From Desulfoprunum benzoelyticum (lineage in GTDB: Bacteria; Desulfobacterota; Desulfobulbia; Desulfobulbales; Desulfocapsaceae), in the NCBI RefSeq assembly GCF_014201505.1, contig NZ_JACHEO010000001.1, positions 472,737 to 536,736 of the forward strand: DNA of 64,000 nt, written 5' to 3'. The notes under the pieces are model-generated. The model did no database searches. It was given only the letters and a program-made list of their open reading frames with translations, and had not been told where the DNA came from. Shown in pieces: positions 1 through 9,024 of this stretch (position 1 is the stretch's first letter; the number at the start of each line of letters is the position of its first letter). The translations under genes and the position numbers were made by a program.

Positions 1-103
1 CATCGCCACCCATGACGGCTCGATCTACCGCAACACGCCGCATCGGGTCATGGAATTGAGCAGGGGAAGGATGCACGCCATGCACGGGGGGGAAAGCGTA
101 TGA
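1..103 (+). CDS. ftsE: FtsE, cell-division ABC transporter ATPase (3' end only)
   Basis: The window opens inside this gene; about 33 codons remain, ending at the TGA at 101-103. The residues ATHD near the edge fit the ABC ATPase H-loop, which lies near the C-terminus of FtsE. The stop overlaps the ATG of ftsX (ATGA), the usual ftsEX coupling. FtsE is the cytoplasmic ATPase that drives FtsX to activate septal peptidoglycan hydrolases. Identity rests on the short tail plus the neighbour, so moderately sure. Confidence 0.8.
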   Translation, partial: IATHDGSIYRNTPHRVMELSRGRMHAMHGGESV

Positions 104-987
104 ATTTCTGGTTCACCGTCTTCCGACAGGTCGGCAGAAATCTTCGTCAAACCTGGCCGTCGCAGCTGATGACACTGCTGACCGTCACCCTTTCGGTGCT
201 GATCTTTGCGTTCTTCTACCTCGTCTATACCAATATGCTGACCATCGGCGACAAGCTCGGCGACGATCTCCGCCTCATCGTCTACCTCGAGGAAGAGCCG
301 GGACCGGAGATGCAGCAGCAGCTGCTACGCAAGATCACCAGTTTCGACGAAGTCGAGGCGATCCATTTCATCTCCAGGACACAGGCCTACGATCGATTCT
401 CGCAACAGATGTCACGGAACCGGGACGTGCTCGAAGACATGCCCAGGGACTTTCTTCCGGCCTCCATCGAGGTCGTGCCGCTCAAGACCCTGCGGGGGTT
501 GAAGCAGATCAAACTGTTCTCCGAGTACCTGGCCAAGCTGCCGGGCACCATCAAGGTGCAGTACGGCAAGGACTGGATCGAACGTTTTTATTCCTTCACC
601 AATCTCCTGTCCATCGTCGTCTTTCTCTCCGGCAGCCTGCTGATCCTGACCGCCGTGTTCATGGTGGCCTACACGATCAGGCTGACGATCATGGGCCGGC
701 AGGCGGAACTGGAACTGTTGAAACTTGTCGGGGCCACCAACAACTACATCCGCACCCCGTTCCTGCTCGAGGGGCTGGTGCAGGGACTCCTCGGTTCGGC
801 CCTCGGCCTGCTGGCGCTGTATCTCCTCTTCGACTGGATCAAGGACCGCTTCTCGGGACCGGGACTCTTCAATCTCTTTGAGTTCACATTCCTGCCGGTA
901 CAAACCTTTCTGGCAATCGTCCTCGTCTCCATTCTGCTCTGCACCGTCGGCAGCTTCACCTCGATCCAGAAATACCTGAGGATATGA
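100..987 (+). CDS. ftsX: FtsX, cell-division ABC transporter permease
   Basis: The 295-residue inner membrane protein has the FtsX layout: a short cytoplasmic N-terminus, one membrane segment at about 22-48, a periplasmic domain at about 49-160, then three membrane segments at about 163-195, 218-246 and 265-292. With FtsE it signals ATP hydrolysis across the membrane to an EnvC-type activator. It overlaps ftsE by four bases upstream and the EnvC-like gene by four bases downstream, so the three are translationally coupled. FtsX transports no known substrate; the role is mechanical signalling. Confidence 0.93.
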   Translation: MNFWFTVFRQVGRNLRQTWPSQLMTLLTVTLSVLIFAFFYLVYTNMLTIGDKLGDDLRLIVYLEEEPGPEMQQQLLRKITSFDEVEAIHFISRTQAYDRFSQQMSRNRDVLEDMPRDFLPASIEVVPLKTLRGLKQIKLFSEYLAKLPGTIKVQYGKDWIERFYSFTNLLSIVVFLSGSLLILTAVFMVAYTIRLTIMGRQAELELLKLVGATNNYIRTPFLLEGLVQGLLGSALGLLALYLLFDWIKDRFSGPGLFNLFEFTFLPVQTFLAIVLVSILLCTVGSFTSIQKYLRI

Positions 988-2270
988 AGGCCAGGGGCAT
1001 CATCGCCGGAATCCGCCATCTGCCGCGCTCCGGCGCCGGTCCCGGCAGCGCCCCGGCCCCTCTCCGGCCGACTGGTTTGAAATCGGTTTGCCTTCTCCTC
1101 TGCAGTTGCATCGTCCTCTTTGCACTCTCCGGGGCTGTCGCGCGGGAGGCGGGTCGGGCGCCGAAAGAGGGGGTCGAGACGTTCCGTATCAATATCCAGA
1201 GGCTTCAGGAGGGCATCGCCACCCAGCAGGAACAGTATCTCGAGGCAACGAACCAGGAAAAAACCCTGCTGCAGGAACTCGAAGAGCTCGACCACCGTCT
1301 GGCCGAGCAGGTCGCCAGACTGGAAACCCTCGAAGGCAAGCTGAGCGCGCAGCAGGCCCTGATCACCGTACAAGAACTGGAGATGGCCGCAGTCAGGGCC
1401 GAGAAGGACAAGGTCCAGCGCCATCTCGCCAGACGGATCAGCGCCTACTATAAGATGGGCAACATCGGGCTGCTCAACGCCATCTTTTCGGCCCAGACCC
1501 TGCCCGAACTGCTGCGGTTTCAAGATGCATTCCACACCCTCATTCAATACGACCAGAACGTCGTTGTCTCCTACCGTAAGAGCATCGCCAACCTTGAACG
1601 GGTCACCCGCAGTCTGGTCCTGGAAAAAAACATCCTTTCCGACTTCATCGCCCAGACCGTGACCGAGAAGGAAAATATCGACGCGACAAAAGAAAAGAAG
1701 GAACAGCTGCTGCAGCACATCCGCACCCAATCGAAACTGCACCGGCAGGCGATCACGGAAATGGAGCAGGCAGCGACCGATCTCACCGCTTCACTGCTCG
1801 CCCTGAAAAAGAAAAAAGAGGCCGGCGAACAGGGTTTCCGGCGGCGAAAAGGGGCCCTGCCCCCACCGGTTCCGGGCACGGTCATCACCGGTTTCAACCA
1901 GATGACGACCAACGCCCTCGGCATAAAGAAAAAATCCGAGGGAATCGCCATCGAATCGCCGAGCGGCACCCCGGTCAAGGCCATTTTTCCCGGCACGGTG
2001 ATCCATGCCGGATATTTGCGCGGCTACGGCAATACAATTATTGTGCATCATGGATTTCAGTATTATTCTATCTGCTCGAGGGTTGAAAAAATCCTGGCAG
2101 CCAAGGGAGATGAGGTCAACGCCGGCACCGTCATCGGTGAACTCGGTGAAACTGCCACCCTGATCGACAAGGGAATGTACTTCGAAATCCGGCACCGCTC
2201 CGACTCGCTCGATCCGATGCTGTGGCTCGACACCCGAAGGCTGCAATCTCCAGGACGAAACCCTGGCTGA
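984..2270 (+). CDS. envC: EnvC-like murein hydrolase activator with degenerate LytM domain
   Basis: The 428-residue protein has a late hydrophobic signal or anchor (about 34-52), a long charged coiled coil (about 60-270) and a C-terminal LytM/M23 domain (about 295-415). The first zinc-ligand motif of active M23 peptidases (HxGxD) reads SEGIA near 318 and the final HxH reads MYFEIRH near 398, so the metal site is missing, as in EnvC, which activates amidases instead of cutting murein. It starts on the ATG overlapping the ftsX stop, matching the known FtsEX-EnvC partnership. The long stretch before the signal region suggests a slightly later start is possible. Confidence 0.88.
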   Translation: MKARGIIAGIRHLPRSGAGPGSAPAPLRPTGLKSVCLLLCSCIVLFALSGAVAREAGRAPKEGVETFRINIQRLQEGIATQQEQYLEATNQEKTLLQELEELDHRLAEQVARLETLEGKLSAQQALITVQELEMAAVRAEKDKVQRHLARRISAYYKMGNIGLLNAIFSAQTLPELLRFQDAFHTLIQYDQNVVVSYRKSIANLERVTRSLVLEKNILSDFIAQTVTEKENIDATKEKKEQLLQHIRTQSKLHRQAITEMEQAATDLTASLLALKKKKEAGEQGFRRRKGALPPPVPGTVITGFNQMTTNALGIKKKSEGIAIESPSGTPVKAIFPGTVIHAGYLRGYGNTIIVHHGFQYYSICSRVEKILAAKGDEVNAGTVIGELGETATLIDKGMYFEIRHRSDSLDPMLWLDTRRLQSPGRNPG

Positions 2271-2323
2271 CCGTTACGATTCATGCTGACACACGTCGCA
2301 CGCCAAGTGCGTTAAGGATGTAC

Positions 2324-3640
2324 ATGGCATCACCTACCCGTTCGGGATGGACAATCATCGTCCTCTGCTCCCTGCTCTTTGTCTTCGCCGGAACCGTGTC
2401 TGCCGACATTTCCCAGGAACAGCGGGAAAAGACCTACAGGCAGCTGGAAATCTTCTCCAATGTCCTGAGCATCCTGCAGGAAAATTACGTCGAGGAAATC
2501 GATACCCAGAAGGCGGTCGGCGGCGCCATCCAGGGTCTGCTCCTGACCCTCGATCCCCACAGCTCCTACCTCAAGCCGGAAGAGCTCAAGGACCTGCAGG
2601 AAGAAACCAGCGGCTCATTCAGCGGCATCGGCATCGAGATCACGATCAAGGACGGCATTCTCACGGTCGTCAGCCCGATCGAAGGCACACCGGCCGATAA
2701 GGCCGGCGTCAAGGCCAACGACCTGATAGTCGAAATCGATGGCCGGAAGACGAAGGACATGACCTCGGACGAGGCGATCAAGCGGTTGCGCGGCACCAGG
2801 GGATCGAAGGTCACGATCACCATCCAGCGCGAGGGCGAGAACCAGTTGCGGCCGTTGGCCCTGGTCAGGGATGTCATCCCGATCCATTCCGTCAAGGCTT
2901 CGTTCCTGACCCCCGGTTTCGCCTATTTCCGTATCACCAACTTTCAGAGCCACACGACCAGGGATTTCAAGCGGGAACTGATCAACCTCCACAAACAACA
3001 GACCATCCGGGGCCTGATCCTCGATCTTCGCAACAACCCGGGAGGCCTGCTGAATCAGGCCGTCAGCATCAGCGACATCTTCCTGCAGAAGGGCACGATC
3101 GTCTCAACGAAGGGGAGGACGGAGGACCAGAATATGGTGTTCCAGGCCCACAGCACCGCCGACGATGCCGGGATGCCGATCGTCGTCCTCATCAACGAAG
3201 GCTCGGCCAGCGCCTCGGAGATTGTCGCCGGGGCCATTCAGGACCATAAACGCGGGGTCATCGTCGGCGCCAGGAGCTTCGGCAAGGGGTCGGTGCAGAC
3301 GATCATCCCGCTGCCGGACGGCTCCGGGCTGCGAATGACGACGGCCAGATACTACACCCCCGCCAACCGCTCGATCCAGGCCCTGGGCATCAATCCGGAC
3401 GTGGAAGTCTCGGCCCAGGAACCGGCCACGGAAAACGAGGCCGCCGGCGGAGAGACGCTCCGGGAAACCGAGTTCGACAACCACATCGATGATCGGAAAA
3501 AGCCGACACCGCCGACGATGGCGATCGATCCGGAGCTCAAGGAGAAGCTCAAAAACGATCCCCAGCTCAACACGGCGCTCAACATCCTCAAAAGTCTCGA
3601 TCTGTTCTCATCCTACCGCCAACTGCAGGCCAGACGATAA
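2324..3640 (+). CDS. ctpA: C-terminal processing peptidase, S41 family (CtpA-like)
   Basis: The ATG at 2324 is preferred over earlier in-frame starts because AAGGA lies five bases upstream and the product then begins with a clean signal peptide (about residues 7-28). The 438-residue protein has an N-terminal helical region, a PDZ domain (about 85-170) and an S41 catalytic domain. Ser296 in the GSASASE motif and Lys321 in FGKGS form the expected Ser-Lys pair, 25 residues apart. It is a periplasmic protease that trims C-terminal tails. Placement after envC links it to cell wall turnover, as in many proteobacteria. Confidence 0.93.
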   Translation: MASPTRSGWTIIVLCSLLFVFAGTVSADISQEQREKTYRQLEIFSNVLSILQENYVEEIDTQKAVGGAIQGLLLTLDPHSSYLKPEELKDLQEETSGSFSGIGIEITIKDGILTVVSPIEGTPADKAGVKANDLIVEIDGRKTKDMTSDEAIKRLRGTRGSKVTITIQREGENQLRPLALVRDVIPIHSVKASFLTPGFAYFRITNFQSHTTRDFKRELINLHKQQTIRGLILDLRNNPGGLLNQAVSISDIFLQKGTIVSTKGRTEDQNMVFQAHSTADDAGMPIVVLINEGSASASEIVAGAIQDHKRGVIVGARSFGKGSVQTIIPLPDGSGLRMTTARYYTPANRSIQALGINPDVEVSAQEPATENEAAGGETLRETEFDNHIDDRKKPTPPTMAIDPELKEKLKNDPQLNTALNILKSLDLFSSYRQLQARR

Positions 3641-3680
3641 GCCAGCCGCCGGCGCCGTCCGCAGGGGATGAGCCGCGGCC

Positions 3681-4592
3681 TCAGAAACCCAGCTCCTTGA
3701 GGAAGCGCTCATCCTGCGACCAGTTCTTCCGGACCTTGACCCAGAGCTTGAGCATGACCTTGCTGCCGACCATCTCCTCGATCTCCCGACGGGCGGCCGT
3801 GCCGATGCTCTGCAGTTTTTTGCCGCCTTTGCCGATGACAATCCCTTTCTGCGAGTCCTTCTCAACGACGATGGCGGCATGGATCGTCACCAGCTTCCTT
3901 GCCTCGTCCTCCTTGAACGATTCGATCAGCACGGCGGTCGAATAGGGGATCTCCTGCCCCGTCTTCAGAAAGACCTTTTCACGAATGATCTCGGCGGCAA
4001 GAAACCGTTCGCTGGCGTCCGTCGGCATGTCATCGGGAAAATACCGGGGGCCGAAAGGCAACAGGTTCAGGATCTCCGCCACCAGGTCCCCACAGCCATC
4101 GCCGTTCAGCGCCGAAACGGGGACGATGGCCTTGAACGGGTAGAGCGCGGCATAGCTGTCGATGAGCGGCAGCAGTTCCTTGCGGTCGATGAGATCGATC
4201 TTGTTGAGAACCATGATCGCCGGCGAGACGATCTTTTCGAACCAGGCCGAAAACTCCTTCTCCCGCTCCGGTCTCGTCCTTTCCGGTACCGGCAGCGAGA
4301 CGTCGACCAGGAAGAGGACGGCGTCGACCTCGATCAGGCTGTCCATCGCGATCCGCACCATCTCCCGGTTCAACGGCTCCCGGGCGATATGCAGTCCCGG
4401 GGTGTCGAGCAGGACGACCTGATAGTCGCTGTGGCTGACGACTCCCAGAATACGATTGCGGGTCGTCTGGGGTTTAGGGGTAACGATGGAGATTTTCTGA
4501 CCGAGGAGGGTGTTGAGGAGGGTCGATTTCCCGGCGTTGGGCGGCCCGACGATGGCGACCATTCCCGATCTGATCTGTGCTGTAGAGTCCAT
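3681..4592 (-). CDS. era: Era, essential ribosome-assembly GTPase
   Basis: The reading frame stays open far upstream, but the product starts at the ATG at 4592: residues 16-24 (GPPNAGKST) are the G1 loop, DTPG near 62 is G3, NKID near 125 is G4, and a C-terminal KH domain follows with the GKGG loop. Length 303 residues matches Era (about 300). Era binds 16S rRNA near its 3' end and checks small-subunit maturation. It is divergent from an RNase II/R-type gene. The upstream 400 codons in frame are an antisense shadow of that gene. Confidence 0.96.
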   Translation of the reverse strand: MDSTAQIRSGMVAIVGPPNAGKSTLLNTLLGQKISIVTPKPQTTRNRILGVVSHSDYQVVLLDTPGLHIAREPLNREMVRIAMDSLIEVDAVLFLVDVSLPVPERTRPEREKEFSAWFEKIVSPAIMVLNKIDLIDRKELLPLIDSYAALYPFKAIVPVSALNGDGCGDLVAEILNLLPFGPRYFPDDMPTDASERFLAAEIIREKVFLKTGQEIPYSTAVLIESFKEDEARKLVTIHAAIVVEKDSQKGIVIGKGGKKLQSIGTAARREIEEMVGSKVMLKLWVKVRKNWSQDERFLKELGF

Positions 4593-4623
4593 GAGAGACA
4601 ATTTTGAGTATCGATAAAATTTT

Positions 4624-4659
4624 ATTATAGTGTAGCTAAAACCTGATTTCACACTATAC
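4624..4659. promoter_or_regulatory. Divergent promoter region with inverted repeat, era / RNase
   Basis: The AT-rich gap between era and the RNase holds an exact 8-base inverted repeat, TATAGTGT at 4626-4633 and ACACTATA at 4651-4658, separated by 17 bases. Each arm overlaps a -10-like hexamer: TATAAT reading left toward era (4629-4624) and TATACT reading right (4654-4659). No convincing -35 boxes are visible. It may be a shared operator or simply two facing -10 elements. Confidence 0.45.
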
Positions 4660-4766
4660 TGAATCGGTTTTTGACTTCCTCCGCCAATGGCAAAACCGCG
4701 AAAGTATACCCTTCCTGCCGTCACTGCACACCCTTTTTCGCTGGTGTGCGGCACAGCCGGACATCC

Positions 4767-6797
4767 ATGACCACACAGGACCGATCGATCGACTTTATGA
4801 CGTACTCCGGCAGACTCATCGAATATCTTGATGGAGGCAGATTCATCTGCGGCATGGTCATCGAGAACCAGTCGAAACGGGTGCACCTTATCAATCAGAA
4901 CGGTCGTGAAGTCAACCTCCCGGTCTCCCGGATCATTCATTGCTCCGAACACAGCTACGGCAACATCGGCGATCGCGAGTCGCTGGTGGGTGAGCTGAAG
5001 GAGGCCCACGAACGGCGCAATTCTCTGATGCGGGAAATCAACCTGGAAGAACTGTGGGAGCTGGTCTCCGAGGAGGAGGGCGCCGCGTTCGAACCCGCCT
5101 TCCTCGCCGAGCTGTCCCTCGGCGAAGCGGCCTCCGACGACAAGGTGGCGGCCTTTCTCCGCTGCATCTTCGCCGACCGGCTCTTCTTCAAGTTCCGCGA
5201 AGGCGTGATCAGGACCCACACCTCGGAACAGGTGCAGCAGATCCGCCAGCAGCTCGAGAAGGAACGCCAGGAGGCGGAGCTGATCAGGAACGGGGCCAGG
5301 GCCATCGCCGAGATCATGGGTCACCCGGCGGCGGGGTACCAGGCCGATCCCTGGCTCCAGGAATGCCTCGGCATCATCCGCGACTATTATCTGTTCGGCA
5401 CCGAGGCGAGTCAGGCCGACCTGGCCCGGCGCATCCTCAAGGAGGCCCAGCTCGGCGGCCCTCACGACCCGTTCCATCTCCTCGTCAACGCCGGGGTCTG
5501 GGGCAGAAACGAAAACCTGCCGCTGCTGCGTCACGACATCCCGGTCAGTTTCTCGCTTCCCGCCCGCCAGCAGGCGGAGGCGATCCTGCAGAGCAATCCC
5601 CGGGAGCTGTTCGACGATCCCGGCCGGGTCGATCTGACCCACCTGGCGCCGCTGACGATCGACGGCGCCACCACCCTTGATTTCGACGACGCCTTGACGG
5701 TCCAGGAAGAGGACGGCAACTATCTGATCGGCATCCATATCTCCGACGTCGCCCACTATGTCCGTCCCGGCGACGCCCTGTTCAAGGAGGCGATGCAGCG
5801 CGGCACCTCGATCTATTTCCCGGAGGGGCAGATCCCGATGCTCCCCCGCCATCTGTCGCAGGGAGTCTGCAGTCTGATCCAGGACGAGATCAGGGCCGCC
5901 TTCAGCTTCATGATCCTGCTGTCGCCGACGGCCGAGGTCCTGCGGGTGCGGATCATGCCGTCGGTCATCCGGGTCGCCCGCCGCCTCACCTATGAAGAGG
6001 CCGACCGGATCATCGACCGTGACCCGGAACTGCAGATCCTCGATCAGTTACGGCAACGGCTGCGGCGACGACGCCTGGACAACGGCGCCCTGCTGCTCCC
6101 CTTCCCCGACGTCAACATCTTCATCGACAACAACGGCAAGGTCCACGTCAGTCTCGTCAGGTCGGACACCCCATCGCGGACGCTGATCTCCGAAATGATG
6201 ATCCTGGCCAACACCGAGGCGGCCCGCTATATCTCCGACCGGATGGTGCCGGGGCTGTTCCGGACCCAGGGTCCGCTGAAGAACCGCATCGTTCACGGCG
6301 AAGACGACGACCTGTTCCAGAACACCCGGCAGCGCAAGCAGCTCCCCCGCGGCGAATTGCTGACCGCAGCCGGCATGCACAGCGGCCTCGGGGTCAATCA
6401 CTACACGACCGTGACCTCGCCGATCCGCCGCCTGCTCGACCTCGTGATGCAGCACCAGCTCAACTCCATTGTCCGCCGCCGTCAACCCTGCTTTTCCGCC
6501 GACATGTGCAAGGATTTCACTTCGGTCATCAATCGCACGGTTACGACCGCCAACAATGTCCGCCAGCTGCGCCACCGCTACTGGCTGCTGAAGTACCTGG
6601 AAGACCGCAAGGGCCAGCTGTTCGACGCCCTGGTGATCGAATCCGGACCGAAACGGACCTTCCTCCTCCTGACCGACATCCTGATGGATGTGGATCTCCC
6701 CTGCCCCTCCGGCAGCAAACCGACCCCCGGCACCACCGTCAGGATCAGGCTGCTCAAAGCCGATGCCCTTGACAACCTGATCCGGTTCGACTGGTGA
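4767..6797 (+). CDS. RNase II/RNase R family 3'-5' exoribonuclease
   Basis: About 676 residues from the ATG at 4767; the frame is open from a TTG at 4671, and 4797 is another possible start, none with a strong ribosome binding site. The RNB catalytic motif lies near residues 298-310 (IDGATTLDFDDAL), with the conserved RGTSIYFP and VTSPIRRLLDL segments downstream. This is a processive hydrolytic exoribonuclease of RNA turnover. The N-terminus lacks a clear pair of cold-shock domains and no obvious basic RNase R tail is present, so a short or divergent RNase II-type subgroup is likely. Confidence 0.88.
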   Translation: MTTQDRSIDFMTYSGRLIEYLDGGRFICGMVIENQSKRVHLINQNGREVNLPVSRIIHCSEHSYGNIGDRESLVGELKEAHERRNSLMREINLEELWELVSEEEGAAFEPAFLAELSLGEAASDDKVAAFLRCIFADRLFFKFREGVIRTHTSEQVQQIRQQLEKERQEAELIRNGARAIAEIMGHPAAGYQADPWLQECLGIIRDYYLFGTEASQADLARRILKEAQLGGPHDPFHLLVNAGVWGRNENLPLLRHDIPVSFSLPARQQAEAILQSNPRELFDDPGRVDLTHLAPLTIDGATTLDFDDALTVQEEDGNYLIGIHISDVAHYVRPGDALFKEAMQRGTSIYFPEGQIPMLPRHLSQGVCSLIQDEIRAAFSFMILLSPTAEVLRVRIMPSVIRVARRLTYEEADRIIDRDPELQILDQLRQRLRRRRLDNGALLLPFPDVNIFIDNNGKVHVSLVRSDTPSRTLISEMMILANTEAARYISDRMVPGLFRTQGPLKNRIVHGEDDDLFQNTRQRKQLPRGELLTAAGMHSGLGVNHYTTVTSPIRRLLDLVMQHQLNSIVRRRQPCFSADMCKDFTSVINRTVTTANNVRQLRHRYWLLKYLEDRKGQLFDALVIESGPKRTFLLLTDILMDVDLPCPSGSKPTPGTTVRIRLLKADALDNLIRFDW

Positions 6798-6937
6798 GTC
6801 CCCCCTGTGATGAAGATCTCTCCTTGCCGATACGGCAGCATCCATCCCGTTGTGATTAATCGCTTTGATGCCGCATTCGAACTTGGTATATTCGCTGCGG
6901 GGGGAGAAAATTCATCTCTGATATCAATGACGATGCT

Positions 6938-7873
6938 ATGACAGAAGAAATGCTGCCCGGCGGCATCATGATGGTGAAAATCGACGGGAGCAAGGTCAGG
7001 CGTCTGCGCGAGCAGAAGGGCCTGACCCAGCTCTATGTCGCTACGGCCGTGCAGGTGACGACCGACACGATCTCTCGCTGGGAAAATAAGCGCTACCCTT
7101 CGGTGAAAAAGGAAAACTGCCTGAAACTGGCCGAGGCCCTCGGCGTTTCCCTCGATGAATTGCTGGAGCATCAGGACGATGAGGAACCGGAAGCAGTCGC
7201 CGACGAGCCCTCACAGGAACCCGGAGAACCGGCTCTCCCCAGACCGAGCAGAAAAATGCTGTTCATCGCCGTCGGTCTGTTTCTCGTTCTGATCGCCGCC
7301 GCCTTCGGCGGCTGGTATTATTTCCTCCGACCGGCGGAGGCGATCGTTACCGCCCGACGGATTCTCCCCAGACACTGCATGCCCGGTCAGCCGTTCCCGG
7401 TCATCATCGAGATCGCCGCCACCCCTGACCAACCGGTCACCCTGATCCTGAGGGAAATCCTGCCGGCCAAGGCAGTTCTGCAGAAGACCTCGCCCTCTCT
7501 CTCGGCAGCGGCCGGGAAGGACCGGGAATTGAAATGGCTGGAAAAGATAGACGGTCCGACCCGTTTCTTCTACACCGCCACCATTACAGGCGAGCCGGGG
7601 GAGGTCTTCCGGTTTTCCGGCGATATCGCCGTCAGTCAGGATTCGGAAAAAGCCCATTCTGTAACCGGCAACGACACCATCAGGACCGGCGCCCACCACT
7701 GGGCCGATGCCAATACCGACGGCATCCTCAGCGACAAGGAAATGCTGACCGTTCATGACGAGTACAGCGGGGCCGATAAGCTGGGGATCGATATCACGAA
7801 GATCGAGAAGATCTGGCAGGGTTCAGGCTACCGTTGGAACGAGAAAAAATCAACCTACGAGATACTGCCATGA
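6938..7873 (+). CDS. XRE-type DNA-binding protein with membrane anchor and EF-hand-like loop
   Basis: The 311-residue protein has an XRE/Cro helix-turn-helix at about 17-75 (QKGLTQ, TISRWENK), an acidic linker, one membrane segment at about 104-128, and a C-terminal domain predicted to be outside the cytoplasm. Residues 257-268 (DANTDGILSDKE) fit a calcium-binding EF-hand or dockerin loop. In-frame ATGs at 6968 and 6971 could be the true start. A tethered one-component regulator sensing an external signal is an inference. It overlaps the next gene by ATGA, so the two should work together. Confidence 0.75.
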   Translation: MTEEMLPGGIMMVKIDGSKVRRLREQKGLTQLYVATAVQVTTDTISRWENKRYPSVKKENCLKLAEALGVSLDELLEHQDDEEPEAVADEPSQEPGEPALPRPSRKMLFIAVGLFLVLIAAAFGGWYYFLRPAEAIVTARRILPRHCMPGQPFPVIIEIAATPDQPVTLILREILPAKAVLQKTSPSLSAAAGKDRELKWLEKIDGPTRFFYTATITGEPGEVFRFSGDIAVSQDSEKAHSVTGNDTIRTGAHHWADANTDGILSDKEMLTVHDEYSGADKLGIDITKIEKIWQGSGYRWNEKKSTYEILP

Positions 7874-8349
7874 CCCAGGTATCTCTGCCGGCACAGGCTG
7901 CCGGAACCACGGAACAATCGATGGCGGGGATGGGGCCCGGCGCCGCAGCGGCGCCGCACCTCCACCGCTTCATTTTTTTCCTTTTTATCCTGGCATATGG
8001 GATCTCTTCATCCCCGGCCATGGCGGTCGAACCCGTCTCCGGCCACTACCTCTCTTCGTACGGCAAGACCATACGTCTCGAGTACCGCGTTCTCTATCCG
8101 CCGCCGGTCAGCCTGATCATCGAACAGTATTTCCCGTCGGGGCTGGAGATCATCAGCGCCTTCCCGATGCCGCAGATATACAACCGCAGCGCCGGTAAGA
8201 TGAAGTGGATCTTCAAACATCTGCAGCCGGGGACGTATGCCATCACGGTCGAATTCAACCAGCCGATCCTGTCTGCCGACATTCAGGCCACATTGCGTTA
8301 TCGCCATCCGGGCAGCGGCCTTTTCACCGAGAGCACGGTCCTTCCCTGA
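7870..8349 (+). CDS. Small secreted protein of unknown function
   Basis: The start at 7870 overlaps the stop of the membrane-anchored regulator (ATGA). The 159-residue product has a long N-region and a hydrophobic signal at about 37-58 ending in SPAMA, then about 100 residues rich in beta-forming and aromatic residues. I do not recognise the family. Tight coupling to the transmembrane regulator suggests it is a periplasmic partner or ligand sensor for that protein; this is inference from context. Confidence 0.7.
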   Translation: MTQVSLPAQAAGTTEQSMAGMGPGAAAAPHLHRFIFFLFILAYGISSSPAMAVEPVSGHYLSSYGKTIRLEYRVLYPPPVSLIIEQYFPSGLEIISAFPMPQIYNRSAGKMKWIFKHLQPGTYAITVEFNQPILSADIQATLRYRHPGSGLFTESTVLP

Positions 8350-8403
8350 CGCGGCCACCACCGATCCGTAACCCGTCATGATGCCGGCCGGCGTTCGACC
8401 TCC

Positions 8404-9018
8404 TCAGTTCCACACCGAGAGCGGCAGCAGCCGGGCAGCGACCATCCACATCGTCACGCCGACAAAGAGATCGAGCCATCGCCAGGCTCCGGGGCGGGCA
8501 AAGACCGGCGCCAGCATCACCCCGCCCAGGCTGAGCGAAAAAAACCACAGCACCGATGCCGAGCAGGCGCCCAAGGCGAAGGCCAGACGGGCTTCGGCAG
8601 GGAATTGACTGGAGATGGCCCCGAGCAGGACGACGGTGTCGAGATAGACGTGGGGGTTGAGGAGGGTGACGGCAAGAGTCGTCAAAACCACCTCTTTCAC
8701 CGAGCCCGGCCGCCTCTCATCCGCCTGGAGGGAATTGTTCGCCATCGCCCGCCGCAGCGCTCTCGCCCCATAGGCAAAAAGAAACAGCGCCCCGCCCCAG
8801 GCTGCCGCTGTCTGCAGCGGCGGAGCGGCGGCCACCGCCGCGCCGACGCCAGCGACACCGATTGCAATCAAAACGGCATCACAGGAGCAGCAGATCGCTG
8901 CTACCAGCCAGTGATGGTGCCGGCGGATACCCTGGGAAAGAACGAAGGCATTCTGGGCGCCGATGGCGATAATCAGCCCCGCCCCGACCGCCATTCCCTG
9001 AATATATGCAGGAATCAC
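8404..9018 (-). CDS. LysE/ArgO family amino acid exporter
   Basis: The 204-residue hydrophobic protein starts with GTG at 9018 (an internal ATG at 8994 is an alternative). The opening AYIQGMAVGAGLIIAIGAQN segment is the signature N-terminal region of LysE/ArgO exporters, with the GAQNAFVLSQG motif, and about six membrane helices follow. The family exports basic amino acids (arginine or lysine). It lies just after an EamA transporter on the same strand, so the two may be co-transcribed. The substrate is not determined by the sequence. Confidence 0.9.
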   Translation of the reverse strand: MIPAYIQGMAVGAGLIIAIGAQNAFVLSQGIRRHHHWLVAAICCSCDAVLIAIGVAGVGAAVAAAPPLQTAAAWGGALFLFAYGARALRRAMANNSLQADERRPGSVKEVVLTTLAVTLLNPHVYLDTVVLLGAISSQFPAEARLAFALGACSASVLWFFSLSLGGVMLAPVFARPGAWRWLDLFVGVTMWMVAARLLPLSVWN

Positions 9019-9024
9019 GACATC

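Noticed and set aside
4593..5852. 420-codon N-terminal extension of Era
   Set aside because: The extension is antisense to the RNase gene; Era's conserved start is at 4592 and the length then fits the family.
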